From an uncultured Eubacteriales bacterium (GTDB lineage Bacteria > Bacillota_A > Clostridia > Oscillospirales > Acutalibacteraceae): a stretch of DNA of 5,361 bases. The notes under the pieces are model-generated. The model saw only the letters and a list, made by a program, of their open reading frames with translations, did no database searches and was not told where the DNA came from. Positions 1-5,361 of this stretch are shown piece by piece. Position numbers and translations under genes: made by a program. The stretch lies in contig CAKSGI010000138.1 of NCBI GenBank assembly GCA_934454005.1, positions 1-5,361 on the forward strand. The letters run 5' to 3'. How positions within the stretch are numbered: position 1 is the first letter of the stretch; each line of letters starts with the position of its first letter.

Positions 1-179
1 ATTTAAAAGAGGTAGAGCCATTTTTAATAGGCAGAACTTTAGACACTATTCCTGTTAAGCCAGGGCAAATCATAATGGGTGCTCTCCATGAAAATGGAAC
101 TGTAGACCTTTATGATGGAAGACAAAAAATAGTTTTAAATCCTAATGATTTGATAATATATAATAAAATAATAGACTAG
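1..179 (+). CDS. C-terminal fragment, probable TrkA-family (RCK_C domain) protein
   Basis: This is the 3' end of a gene cut by the window edge. The open frame begins at base 3 and gives 58 residues before a TAG stop at 177-179. The peptide contains a stretch reading roughly FLIGRTLDTIPVKPGQIIMG, then an HENGTVDLYDG turn and a closing NPNDLIIYNK strand. This order (G-x-TL, a hydrophobic strand, a charged turn, a final xxDxIIxxxK strand) resembles the C-terminal RCK_C/TrkA-C domain, which gates K+ transporters by binding ligands. The next gene, 31 nt downstream, is a clear TrkA homologue, and paired trkA-like genes are common in Firmicutes, which supports the reading. The NAD-binding half is outside the window, so the family call rests on a weak pattern plus context. 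It could instead be the C-terminal domain of a transporter or channel carrying an RCK_C module. Confidence 0.5.
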   Translation, partial: LKEVEPFLIGRTLDTIPVKPGQIIMGALHENGTVDLYDGRQKIVLNPNDLIIYNKIID

Positions 180-193
180 TTAATATTATTATA

Positions 194-199
194 GAGGAG
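194..199 (+). promoter_or_regulatory. Ribosome binding site of trkA (GAGGAG)
   Basis: GAGGAG lies 11 nt before a GTG codon. It fixes the GTG at 211 as the start, because the encoded protein begins directly with the first Rossmann beta strand (MKVIIIGGG) and no in-frame ATG lies nearby. Confidence 0.7.
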
Positions 200-210
200 A
201 TAGATTTGCG

Positions 211-879
211 GTGAAAGTTATAATTATTGGAGGCGGCAAATTAGGATATTTTTTAACTAGAAATATGATAGATATGGACTATCATGTCAAACTTATAGAA
301 AAAGATAAAACCAAATGTATGAAAATTTCAAACGAACTAGATGCAGAGGTAGTTTACGGTGATGGAACAAAGGTTGAAGTTCTTGTGAATGCTGGAGTCG
401 CTAAAGCGGATTGTCTTATAGCAGTAACAGGTAGAGACCAGGATAATTTGGTTGCCTCTCAATTAGCTAAAAACAAGTTTAAAGTTAAAAAAGTTATAGC
501 TAGAGCAAATAATCCAAGAAACTTAGAGGCACTTAGAAAATTAGGTGTAGACAATGCTGTTAGCAGCACAGAAATTATTACTAGACTTATAGAGCAAGAA
601 ATCGAGAGCGATGGTCTTCAACTTTTAGTAACTATTAATCAAGGAAGGGCAGCTATTTGCGAAATTCATATACCAAAACGTGCTGTTATTAACGGTTCAT
701 ATGTTAAAGATATTGGGTTACCGGATTCTTCCCTAATAGTTTCTGTAGTTAGGGGAGATGAGGTTATTATTCCAAAGGGAGATACTATTATAGAAGAAGA
801 AGATAAAATAGTTGCTGTATGCGAAAGTGGAAAACAACGTGAACTTGTAAAAATATTTAATGAAATTAAAAAACGCTAA
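211..879 (+). CDS. trkA: TrkA/KtrA-family K+ uptake regulatory protein, NAD-binding
   Basis: A 222-residue cytoplasmic regulatory subunit of a Trk/Ktr-type K+ uptake system. In this family a ring of RCK domains binds NAD(H) or other nucleotides and controls a TrkH/KtrB membrane pore. The N-terminal RCK_N Rossmann fold is plain: G7-x-G9-x-x-G12 after strand VIII, an acidic residue at the end of beta-2 (E30, in LIEKD), and a GDGT motif at 50-53. From about residue 137 a second domain follows, with the RCK_C pattern INGSYVKDIGLP, IVSVVRGDEVIIPKGDT and EEEDKIVAV. The length matches single-RCK proteins such as KtrA (about 220 residues) rather than the double-RCK E. coli TrkA. The start is GTG at 211. 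It follows a probable RCK_C gene after 31 nt and is followed by a hairpin terminator, so it is probably the last gene of its operon. No pore subunit is visible here; it may lie upstream or elsewhere. The choice between trkA and ktrA naming cannot be settled. Confidence 0.92.
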   Translation: MKVIIIGGGKLGYFLTRNMIDMDYHVKLIEKDKTKCMKISNELDAEVVYGDGTKVEVLVNAGVAKADCLIAVTGRDQDNLVASQLAKNKFKVKKVIARANNPRNLEALRKLGVDNAVSSTEIITRLIEQEIESDGLQLLVTINQGRAAICEIHIPKRAVINGSYVKDIGLPDSSLIVSVVRGDEVIIPKGDTIIEEEDKIVAVCESGKQRELVKIFNEIKKR

Positions 880-884
880 TATTT

Positions 885-938
885 AAAAGATCTTTTGTTG
901 TTATAGCTTGGTTTGCACAACAGCAAAAAGATCTTTTT
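885..938 (+). terminator. Intrinsic (Rho-independent) terminator after trkA
   Basis: The left arm at 885-902 (AAAAGATCTTTTGTTGTT) pairs with the right arm at 919-937. There are 12 pairs in the AAAAGATCTTTT part, a single-base bulge at A925, then six more pairs including one G-T wobble, around a 16-nt loop (903-918). The GATC on the 3' side is followed by five T (934-938). The hairpin starts 5 nt after the trkA stop. Its outer part is palindromic within each arm, so the same block AAAAGATCTTTT occurs twice. It looks like a terminator for the trkA operon, but it sits just before the murE ribosome binding site and may also act as an attenuator. Confidence 0.82.
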
Positions 939-951
939 ACTATTATATGTT

Positions 952-956
952 GGAGG
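952..956 (+). promoter_or_regulatory. Ribosome binding site of murE (GGAGG)
   Basis: A perfect GGAGG lies 5 nt before the ATG at 962. It decides the murE start. The frame stays open upstream to a TTG at 908, but that codon lies inside the terminator loop and has no ribosome binding site. Confidence 0.9.
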
Positions 957-961
957 TAATT

Positions 962-2431
962 ATGAAACTTAAAAAAATTTTAAATGATTTAGACTTTACT
1001 TTGGTAAAAGGAGATTTAGATCTAGATATTTCTGATATAATTTATGATTCAAGAAAAATTGTCCCAGGATGCGTTTTTGTCTGTCTAAAAGGGGCTACTA
1101 CTGACGGTCATGAATTTGCAAATGATGCAGTTTTAAAAGGTGCATGCGCAGTAATTTTTGAGAAAGATATGGATTTAAATGGTACTACATGTATTAAAGT
1201 TAATAATACAAGACATGCATTAGCATCTATGTCTGCTGAATTTTTTAACCATCCTGCAAAAGAATTAGTTACAATAGGGGTAACTGGCACAAAAGGGAAA
1301 ACAACTACTACTTATATGATAAAATCTATTTTAGAACAGGATGGTTTAAAAACGGGCATTATAGGGACAATAGGGATAAAAATCGGTGAAAGAACAATAA
1401 AAACTAATAATACAACACCGGAATCCTATGAAATACAAAAATATATGCGCAAAATGATAGATGAAGGTTGCAAAGCAGTTGTTATGGAGGCTTCCTCTTT
1501 AGGGCTTAAGTGGAATAGGTTAGATTCTTTTATGTTCGATTATGGTATATTTATGAATTTGTCGCCTGATCATATAGGAAAAGATGAACATGAAAGCTTT
1601 GAAGAGTATGTCAAATGTAAAAACTTGTTATTTAAGAAATGTAAATTGGGTATAATAAATATCGACGATGAATACTATAAAGACATTATCGAAGGTCATA
1701 CTTGTAAAATAGAGACGTTTGGTTTTTCTGACAATGCTGATATAATAACTTATAATAGAAATTTAATATATAAACCTGGCTACTTAGGTGTACATTTTGA
1801 TATAAAAGGAAAATTTGATTTATCAGTAGATGTAGGGACTCCTGGTAAATTTAGTGTATACAATGCAACAGCCGCTATCGCTGTTTGTAAAAACTTGAAT
1901 ATATCTGATCAAAGCATTAAAAATGGATTAAAATCTTTTAAGGTAAGTGGAAGAGTAGAAATTATTGAGATTCCATATAATTATACATTAATTATAGATT
2001 ATGCACATAATGCAATTAGTATGGAAAATGTACTAAAAACTTTACGAGAGTATAATCCTAAAAGATTAATTACATTGTTTGGATCTGGTGGGGATAGATC
2101 AAGGCAAAGGCGTTTTGAAATGGGCGAAGTGTCTGGCAAGTTATCAGATATATCAGTATTGACAAGTGATAATCCAAGGTTTGAAAATGCTAATGATATT
2201 TTAAATGATATAGAAGTTGGAGTTAATAGGTCTAATGGAAAATACGTTAAGATTTCAGATAGATCAGAGGCTATAAAGTATTGTATGGGCATTGCTGATG
2301 ATGACGATATAATAATACTAGCAGGAAAAGGTCATGAGGACTATCAAATAATTAGAGATAAAAAAATTCATTTTTCTGAAAAAGAAGTTATAGAGGAGAT
2401 ATTATCAAAAAATGGAAATGCTGACAATTAA
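962..2431 (+). CDS. murE: UDP-MurNAc-tripeptide synthetase MurE (meso-diaminopimelate type predicted)
   Basis: A cytoplasmic ATP-dependent Mur ligase that adds the third amino acid to UDP-MurNAc-L-Ala-D-Glu in peptidoglycan synthesis. The 489-residue length is normal for MurE. The N-terminal UDP-binding domain has the YDSRKIVPGCVFVCLKG signature (28-44). The central ATPase domain carries the P-loop GVTGTKGKTTT (106-116), NNTTPESYE, and MEASS. NLSPDH (199-204) leads to K220 in KCKNLLF, which aligns with the carbamylated lysine of the family. The C-terminal domain has DNPR at 403-406, the motif that in characterised enzymes goes with meso-diaminopimelate rather than L-lysine, and GKGHE at 455-459. 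The DNPR rule has exceptions, so the amino acid remains a prediction. The loop after DH differs from the usual DHLDYHG form and appears two residues longer. The start is ATG at 962. The 3' end overlaps murF by 20 nt, suggesting coupled translation and equal supply of both ligases. Confidence 0.93.
   Translation: MKLKKILNDLDFTLVKGDLDLDISDIIYDSRKIVPGCVFVCLKGATTDGHEFANDAVLKGACAVIFEKDMDLNGTTCIKVNNTRHALASMSAEFFNHPAKELVTIGVTGTKGKTTTTYMIKSILEQDGLKTGIIGTIGIKIGERTIKTNNTTPESYEIQKYMRKMIDEGCKAVVMEASSLGLKWNRLDSFMFDYGIFMNLSPDHIGKDEHESFEEYVKCKNLLFKKCKLGIINIDDEYYKDIIEGHTCKIETFGFSDNADIITYNRNLIYKPGYLGVHFDIKGKFDLSVDVGTPGKFSVYNATAAIAVCKNLNISDQSIKNGLKSFKVSGRVEIIEIPYNYTLIIDYAHNAISMENVLKTLREYNPKRLITLFGSGGDRSRQRRFEMGEVSGKLSDISVLTSDNPRFENANDILNDIEVGVNRSNGKYVKISDRSEAIKYCMGIADDDDIIILAGKGHEDYQIIRDKKIHFSEKEVIEEILSKNGNADN
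2393..2398 (+). promoter_or_regulatory. Ribosome binding site of murF inside murE (GAGGAG)
   Basis: GAGGAG sits within the last codons of murE (the GAG GAG of VIEEI), 13 nt before the ATG at 2412 and 19 nt before a second in-frame ATG at 2418. The distance favours 2412 as the start, though the spacing is somewhat long. Confidence 0.6.
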
Positions 2432-3872
2432 AGAAATAATAGCTGCCGTAGATGGCAAATTGCTTTGTGGAAATGAAAATCATATAGTTAATAATATAGT
2501 TACAAACAGTAAAGAAATAAGCAAAGGGAATTTATTTATACCTATAAAAGGCAAAAGATTTGATGCACATGATTTTATAAAATCAGCATTTGATAACGGA
2601 GCTTGTGCAACATTTACTCAAAAAGAAAATTTTGACAAATCTCTTGGAATATTTATTAAAGTTAAAGATACAAAAATAGCATTTCAGAAGTTAGCCTCTT
2701 ATTATAGAAATAAATTTAATATTCCAATAATTGGTGTTACCGGTAGTGTCGGAAAAACTAGTACTAAAGAAATGATAGCAGCAGCTTTACTTAAATACGG
2801 AAATGTAATGAAAACTAAAGGAAATCTTAATAGTCAGCTAGGAGTCCCTATGACTATGTTTCAACTTAACAATAACCATGATATTGCTATTGTTGAAATG
2901 GGAATAAGTGAACCTGGTGAAATGAAAAAATTAGCAAATATCGTAAAACCAAGTAGTGCTGTTATAACCAATATCGGTATATCTCATATAGAAAACCTTA
3001 AAACAAGAGAAAACATACTTAAAGAAAAACTTTATATAGCAAGTTATATAAATACAAATATCGGCAAATTATATTTAAACGGAAGTAATGATATAATAAG
3101 GAATGAAAGCGGGAAATTTTTTGATTTTTTAGAAAGTTTAGAGCAAAATCAAAAATTTAGAAATGAAAGTGTTATATACTATGGGATAGATGAGTTTTGT
3201 GATTATAAAGCAAGCGATATTAAAACTATTGGAAATATGACAGAATTTATCTTGGATTGTAAATTTTACAAAGGGAAAATCATTATTCCTTGTATAGGAG
3301 CTCATAATGTTTACAATGCTCTTGCGGGTATTGCAATAGCTTATAATTTAGGATTAAATATAAATGATATTCAAGAAGGTTTACTAACTTATAAACCTAT
3401 TGCAATGCGCCAACAGATACATAGACTTCCAAATATAAATTTGATAGATGATTCTTATAATGCAAGTCCAGATTCTATGAAAAGCGGTATAGATATTTTA
3501 TTAAAAATTAAAAATAATAATAGAGGAATTGCTGTTTTAGCAGATATGTTAGAATTGGGGGAAAAGTCTAAAAAATCTCATTTTGATTTAGGAACTTATC
3601 TTGCCAAAAAAAATATTGAAGTAGTTGTTACAGTTGGGGATGAGGCTAAAGAAATCATAAATGGAATCAGGAGTAAATCTAATAACACTTTAACTGCCTC
3701 TTTTCAAAATAATGATGATGCTTTTGAATATTTAAAAACGATTATAAAAACGTCAGATAATATACTTGTTAAAGGATCTAGAGGAATGCGCACAGATAAA
3801 ATCGTTGATAAGATATTACATGAATATAGTAAACATGATTGCAGAAACACCAATTATACAATGCAAAATTAA
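2412..3872 (+). CDS. murF: UDP-MurNAc-tripeptide--D-alanyl-D-alanine ligase MurF
   Basis: The last cytoplasmic Mur ligase. It uses ATP to join D-Ala-D-Ala to UDP-MurNAc-tripeptide, giving the pentapeptide used by MraY. It has 486 residues, slightly longer than many MurF proteins. The N-terminal domain shows TNSKEISKGNLFIPIKG (31-47). The ATPase domain has P-loop GVTGSVGKTSTKE (108-120), NLNSQLGVP (138-146), where most relatives have N-x-N-x-E-x-G-V-P or similar, then EMGISEPGEM, TNIGISHIE, and K206 in KEKLYI as the likely carbamylated lysine. The C-terminal domain has DDSYNASPDSM (346-356), VLADMLELGEKS and KGSRGMR (454-460), all typical of MurF rather than MurE. The last 15 or so residues are a non-conserved polar tail. 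The start at 2412 overlaps murE; a start at 2418 would only remove two residues. No convincing terminator follows. Confidence 0.94.
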   Translation: MEMLTIKEIIAAVDGKLLCGNENHIVNNIVTNSKEISKGNLFIPIKGKRFDAHDFIKSAFDNGACATFTQKENFDKSLGIFIKVKDTKIAFQKLASYYRNKFNIPIIGVTGSVGKTSTKEMIAAALLKYGNVMKTKGNLNSQLGVPMTMFQLNNNHDIAIVEMGISEPGEMKKLANIVKPSSAVITNIGISHIENLKTRENILKEKLYIASYINTNIGKLYLNGSNDIIRNESGKFFDFLESLEQNQKFRNESVIYYGIDEFCDYKASDIKTIGNMTEFILDCKFYKGKIIIPCIGAHNVYNALAGIAIAYNLGLNINDIQEGLLTYKPIAMRQQIHRLPNINLIDDSYNASPDSMKSGIDILLKIKNNNRGIAVLADMLELGEKSKKSHFDLGTYLAKKNIEVVVTVGDEAKEIINGIRSKSNNTLTASFQNNDDAFEYLKTIIKTSDNILVKGSRGMRTDKIVDKILHEYSKHDCRNTNYTMQN

Positions 3873-3910
3873 AAATTATCTCTATTGTTTGTATTATAGT
3901 TAGTAAAATA

Positions 3911-3939
3911 TTGAAAACAAAAGAAGTGTAATGTATAAT
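3911..3939 (+). promoter_or_regulatory. Sigma-A-type promoter for oadG-oadB
   Basis: TTGAAA (3911-3916) and a perfect TATAAT (3934-3939) are separated by exactly 17 nt, close to the sigma-A consensus. The expected transcript start near 3946 lies about 35 nt before the oadG ATG. It falls in the 109-nt gap after murF, so the decarboxylase genes probably form their own transcription unit. The region is very AT-rich, where chance matches occur, but the match quality and spacing are good. No clear operator or riboswitch fold is seen in the short leader. Confidence 0.75.
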
Positions 3940-3970
3940 ATAAAAATAGTAACATATTTATAAAAAAATC

Positions 3971-3975
3971 GGAGG
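3971..3975 (+). promoter_or_regulatory. Ribosome binding site of oadG (GGAGG)
   Basis: A perfect GGAGG (extended GGAGGT) lies 6 nt before the ATG at 3982, confirming that start. Confidence 0.85.
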
Positions 3976-3981
3976 TACCGT

Positions 3982-4341
3982 ATGGAAAAATTATCACTTT
4001 CTTTAATAATTTTATTATCTGGTCTTAGTGTAGTGTTTTTTGCTCTTATTGTTTTAATATTTATAATTAAATATTTTGGGTTAGTAATTAATAAAATACA
4101 AAAAAATGGTGAAAAAAATAAATCACAAAATTCTATTATAGAATCTAATCGTGACAACCTAAAAAAAGAAAATGAGTGTGATAGTATTTCCGATGAGTTA
4201 GTTGCCGTAATAACAGCATCAATATACTCTATTTATGGGACTAATAATAAAATAAAATCTATTAAAAAATCAACAAATGTTTTATCTAAAAGACCAATTT
4301 GGAATTCTGTAGGAATATTTGAAAATACGCGCCCTTTTTAA
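3982..4341 (+). CDS. oadG: OadG-family gamma subunit of Na+-pumping decarboxylase
   Basis: A 119-residue single-span membrane protein of the OadG family (oxaloacetate decarboxylase gamma chain and its equivalents in methylmalonyl-CoA and glutaconyl-CoA decarboxylases). This subunit helps assemble the complex by tethering the carboxyltransferase to the membrane beta subunit. An N-terminal transmembrane helix spans about residues 6-36. A charged, low-complexity linker rich in Lys, Asn and Glu follows (about 37-67). The family signature SDELVAVITAS lies at 70-80, then a basic stretch KIKSIKK (90-96) and W107 in the conserved C-terminal segment. That segment usually reads W-x-x-x-G-R; here the residue after G is Ile, a small deviation. 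The gene has its own promoter and a strong ribosome binding site, and oadB follows after 32 nt, which supports the call. Which substrate the complex uses cannot be told from this subunit. Confidence 0.85.
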   Translation: MEKLSLSLIILLSGLSVVFFALIVLIFIIKYFGLVINKIQKNGEKNKSQNSIIESNRDNLKKENECDSISDELVAVITASIYSIYGTNNKIKSIKKSTNVLSKRPIWNSVGIFENTRPF

Positions 4342-4355
4342 AGACAAAAAACAAA

Positions 4356-4362
4356 GAAAGGA
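4356..4362 (+). promoter_or_regulatory. Ribosome binding site of oadB (GAAAGGA)
   Basis: GAAAGGA lies 11 nt before the TTG at 4374. It is a weaker site than that of oadG, but the only purine-rich one near the start of the oadB frame. Confidence 0.55.
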
Positions 4363-4373
4363 CTGAAACATAA

Positions 4374-5361
4374 TTGGAAATAATTAATGAATTTATTTAT
4401 ACTATTCAGAATCTAGTAAATGGAACAGGTTTTGCTTCACTTAGTTGGCAAAATTATGTAATGATGATAATTTCTATGATATTAGTCTATTTAGCAATTG
4501 CAAAAAAATTTGAACCTCTTTTGTTATTACCAATTGCGTTTGGAATGTTTTTAGTGAACCTATATCCTCCTATTATGGGAACACCAAGTACAGACTTACA
4601 ATTAGTTAGTCAGTATATTTCTGAACATGGTTCAGCAGCCAATTATCCTACAATAACTATGAATGGTCAGGAATTTTATCAAATACCGACAAATGGAGGT
4701 CTTCTCTACTACTTATATCAAGGAGTTAAGCTCGGAATTTTTCCTCCTTTAATATTTCTTGGAATAGGAACTATGACAGATTTCGGACCTTTAATTGCCA
4801 ATCCTAAAAGTTTCCTTTTGGGTGCAGCAGCACAATTGGGCATATTTATAACGTTTATCGGTGCTATTTTCTTAAACTTCGAACCTGCACAGGCAGGATC
4901 AATTGCTATTATAGGTGGGGCGGATGGACCTACTGCTATATTTGTTACATCAAAATTAGCGCCAGAATTATTGGGACCTATTGCAGTTGCGGCGTATTCG
5001 TATATGGCTTTGGTACCGATAATACAGCCTCCTATAATGAAAGCACTCACAACCAAAAAAGAACGTAGTGTTGTAATGGAGCAATTAAGACCTGTATCTA
5101 AATTGGAAAAAATATTATTTCCTATTATAGTTACATTAATTGTTGCATTAGTTCTTCCCGATTCAACTCCATTGGTTGGTATGCTTATGTTAGGAAATTT
5201 ATTTAGAGAGAGCGGAGTAGTATCTAGGCTTTCTAATACAGCGCAAAATGAACTTATGAATATTATTACCATATTTTTAGGAGTAACTGTAGGAGCAACT
5301 GCTACTGGAAATGTATTTTTAAGTTTAAAAACATTATCAATTGTGGCTCTAGGACTTATTG
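4374..5361 (+). CDS. oadB: Na+-translocating decarboxylase beta subunit (OadB/GcdB/MmdB family), 3' end missing
   Basis: The integral membrane subunit that decarboxylates carboxybiotin and uses the energy to export Na+. The window shows 329 codons, and the frame is open at the edge. The start is inferred as TTG at 4374: an in-frame TAA lies directly before it, and the next ATG is at residue 30, inside the first membrane helix. Family motifs are AKKFEPLLLLPIAFGM (43-58), GGLLYYLYQGVKLGIFPP (108-125), GTMTDFGPLIANP, GGADGPTAIF with D184, and AAYSYMALVPIIQPPIMKAL with Y210. D184 and Y210 correspond to D203 and Y229 of Klebsiella OadB, residues tied to Na+ transport. GNLFRESGVV follows. The last conserved region, with its key serine, is beyond the window. 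The GGLLYYLYQG segment looks more like Firmicute methylmalonyl-CoA or glutaconyl-CoA decarboxylase subunits than Klebsiella OadB, but the substrate is undecided because the carboxyltransferase and biotin carrier genes are not visible. Confidence 0.93.
   Translation, partial: MEIINEFIYTIQNLVNGTGFASLSWQNYVMMIISMILVYLAIAKKFEPLLLLPIAFGMFLVNLYPPIMGTPSTDLQLVSQYISEHGSAANYPTITMNGQEFYQIPTNGGLLYYLYQGVKLGIFPPLIFLGIGTMTDFGPLIANPKSFLLGAAAQLGIFITFIGAIFLNFEPAQAGSIAIIGGADGPTAIFVTSKLAPELLGPIAVAAYSYMALVPIIQPPIMKALTTKKERSVVMEQLRPVSKLEKILFPIIVTLIVALVLPDSTPLVGMLMLGNLFRESGVVSRLSNTAQNELMNIITIFLGVTVGATATGNVFLSLKTLSIVALGLI

Noticed and set aside
189..202. A 14-nt identical string (TTATAGAGGAGATA) before trkA and again at 2388-2401 before murF
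   Set aside because: Both copies contain the ribosome binding site core and AT-rich flanks, and the second also encodes conserved-length MurE residues. Convergence around the binding site is enough to explain it.
908..961. An 18-codon N-terminal extension of murE starting at TTG 908
   Set aside because: The TTG lies in the loop of the terminator hairpin, has no ribosome binding site, and the added residues do not resemble MurE. The ATG at 962 has a perfect GGAGG at the right distance.
1108..1290. A 60-residue open frame on the minus strand within murE
   Set aside because: It is antisense to the conserved N-terminal and P-loop region of MurE and is too short and featureless to support.
1999..2292. 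A 97-residue open frame on the minus strand within murE
   Set aside because: It is antisense to the conserved C-terminal domain of MurE including DNPR, and has no family features.
3873..3910. A possible terminator after murF
   Set aside because: The stretch is AT-rich with a few T-runs, but I find no stable GC-containing stem followed by a T-run.
3900..4157. An 85-residue minus-strand open frame over the oadG promoter and N-terminus
   Set aside because: It overlaps a near-consensus promoter and the oadG transmembrane segment. Its hydrophobic character is explained by the AT-rich complementary strand.
4718..5272. A 184-residue open frame on the minus strand
   Set aside because: It lies entirely opposite the conserved oadB coding sequence, whose motifs run unbroken through it. 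Its translation looks like an antisense shadow, with no recognisable domain.

Overview
The window is strongly AT-rich, with good GGAGG-type ribosome binding sites, codons favouring A/T in the third position, and GTG and TTG starts beside ATG. The gene content (paired TrkA-type K+ regulators, a DNPR-type MurE, and a Na+-translocating decarboxylase) points to a low-GC, anaerobic Firmicute of the Clostridia/Tissierellia type. This placement is an inference from composition and protein style; no taxonomic marker gene is present.

Layout, all on the + strand. (1) 1-179: the 3' end of a gene whose product resembles the C-terminal RCK_C/TrkA-C domain. (2) 211-879: a complete TrkA/KtrA-family NAD-binding regulator of K+ uptake. 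(3) 885-938: a strong hairpin with a T-run, read as an intrinsic terminator, only 13 nt before the next ribosome binding site. (4) 962-2431 murE and 2412-3872 murF overlap by 20 nt. They encode two consecutive cytoplasmic ligases of peptidoglycan precursor synthesis, adding the third amino acid (meso-diaminopimelate predicted) and then D-Ala-D-Ala. (5) 3873-3981: an intergenic region with a near-consensus sigma-A promoter. (6) 3982-4341 oadG and 4374-window end oadB (TTG start, truncated by the window edge) encode membrane subunits of a Na+-pumping biotin-dependent decarboxylase.

There are therefore three functional blocks: K+ homeostasis, cell-wall precursor synthesis, and Na+-coupled energy conservation. 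The terminator at 885-938 and the promoter at 3911-3939 mark transcriptional boundaries, although how murE is transcribed past the hairpin is unclear. All genes are of recognisable families and no mobile element, CRISPR array, RNA gene or evidently novel system was found. The points worth a second look are the terminator/murE arrangement, the divergent active-site loop in MurE, the isolation of murEF from the rest of the division/cell-wall cluster, and the TTG-started oadB missed by ATG/GTG reading.
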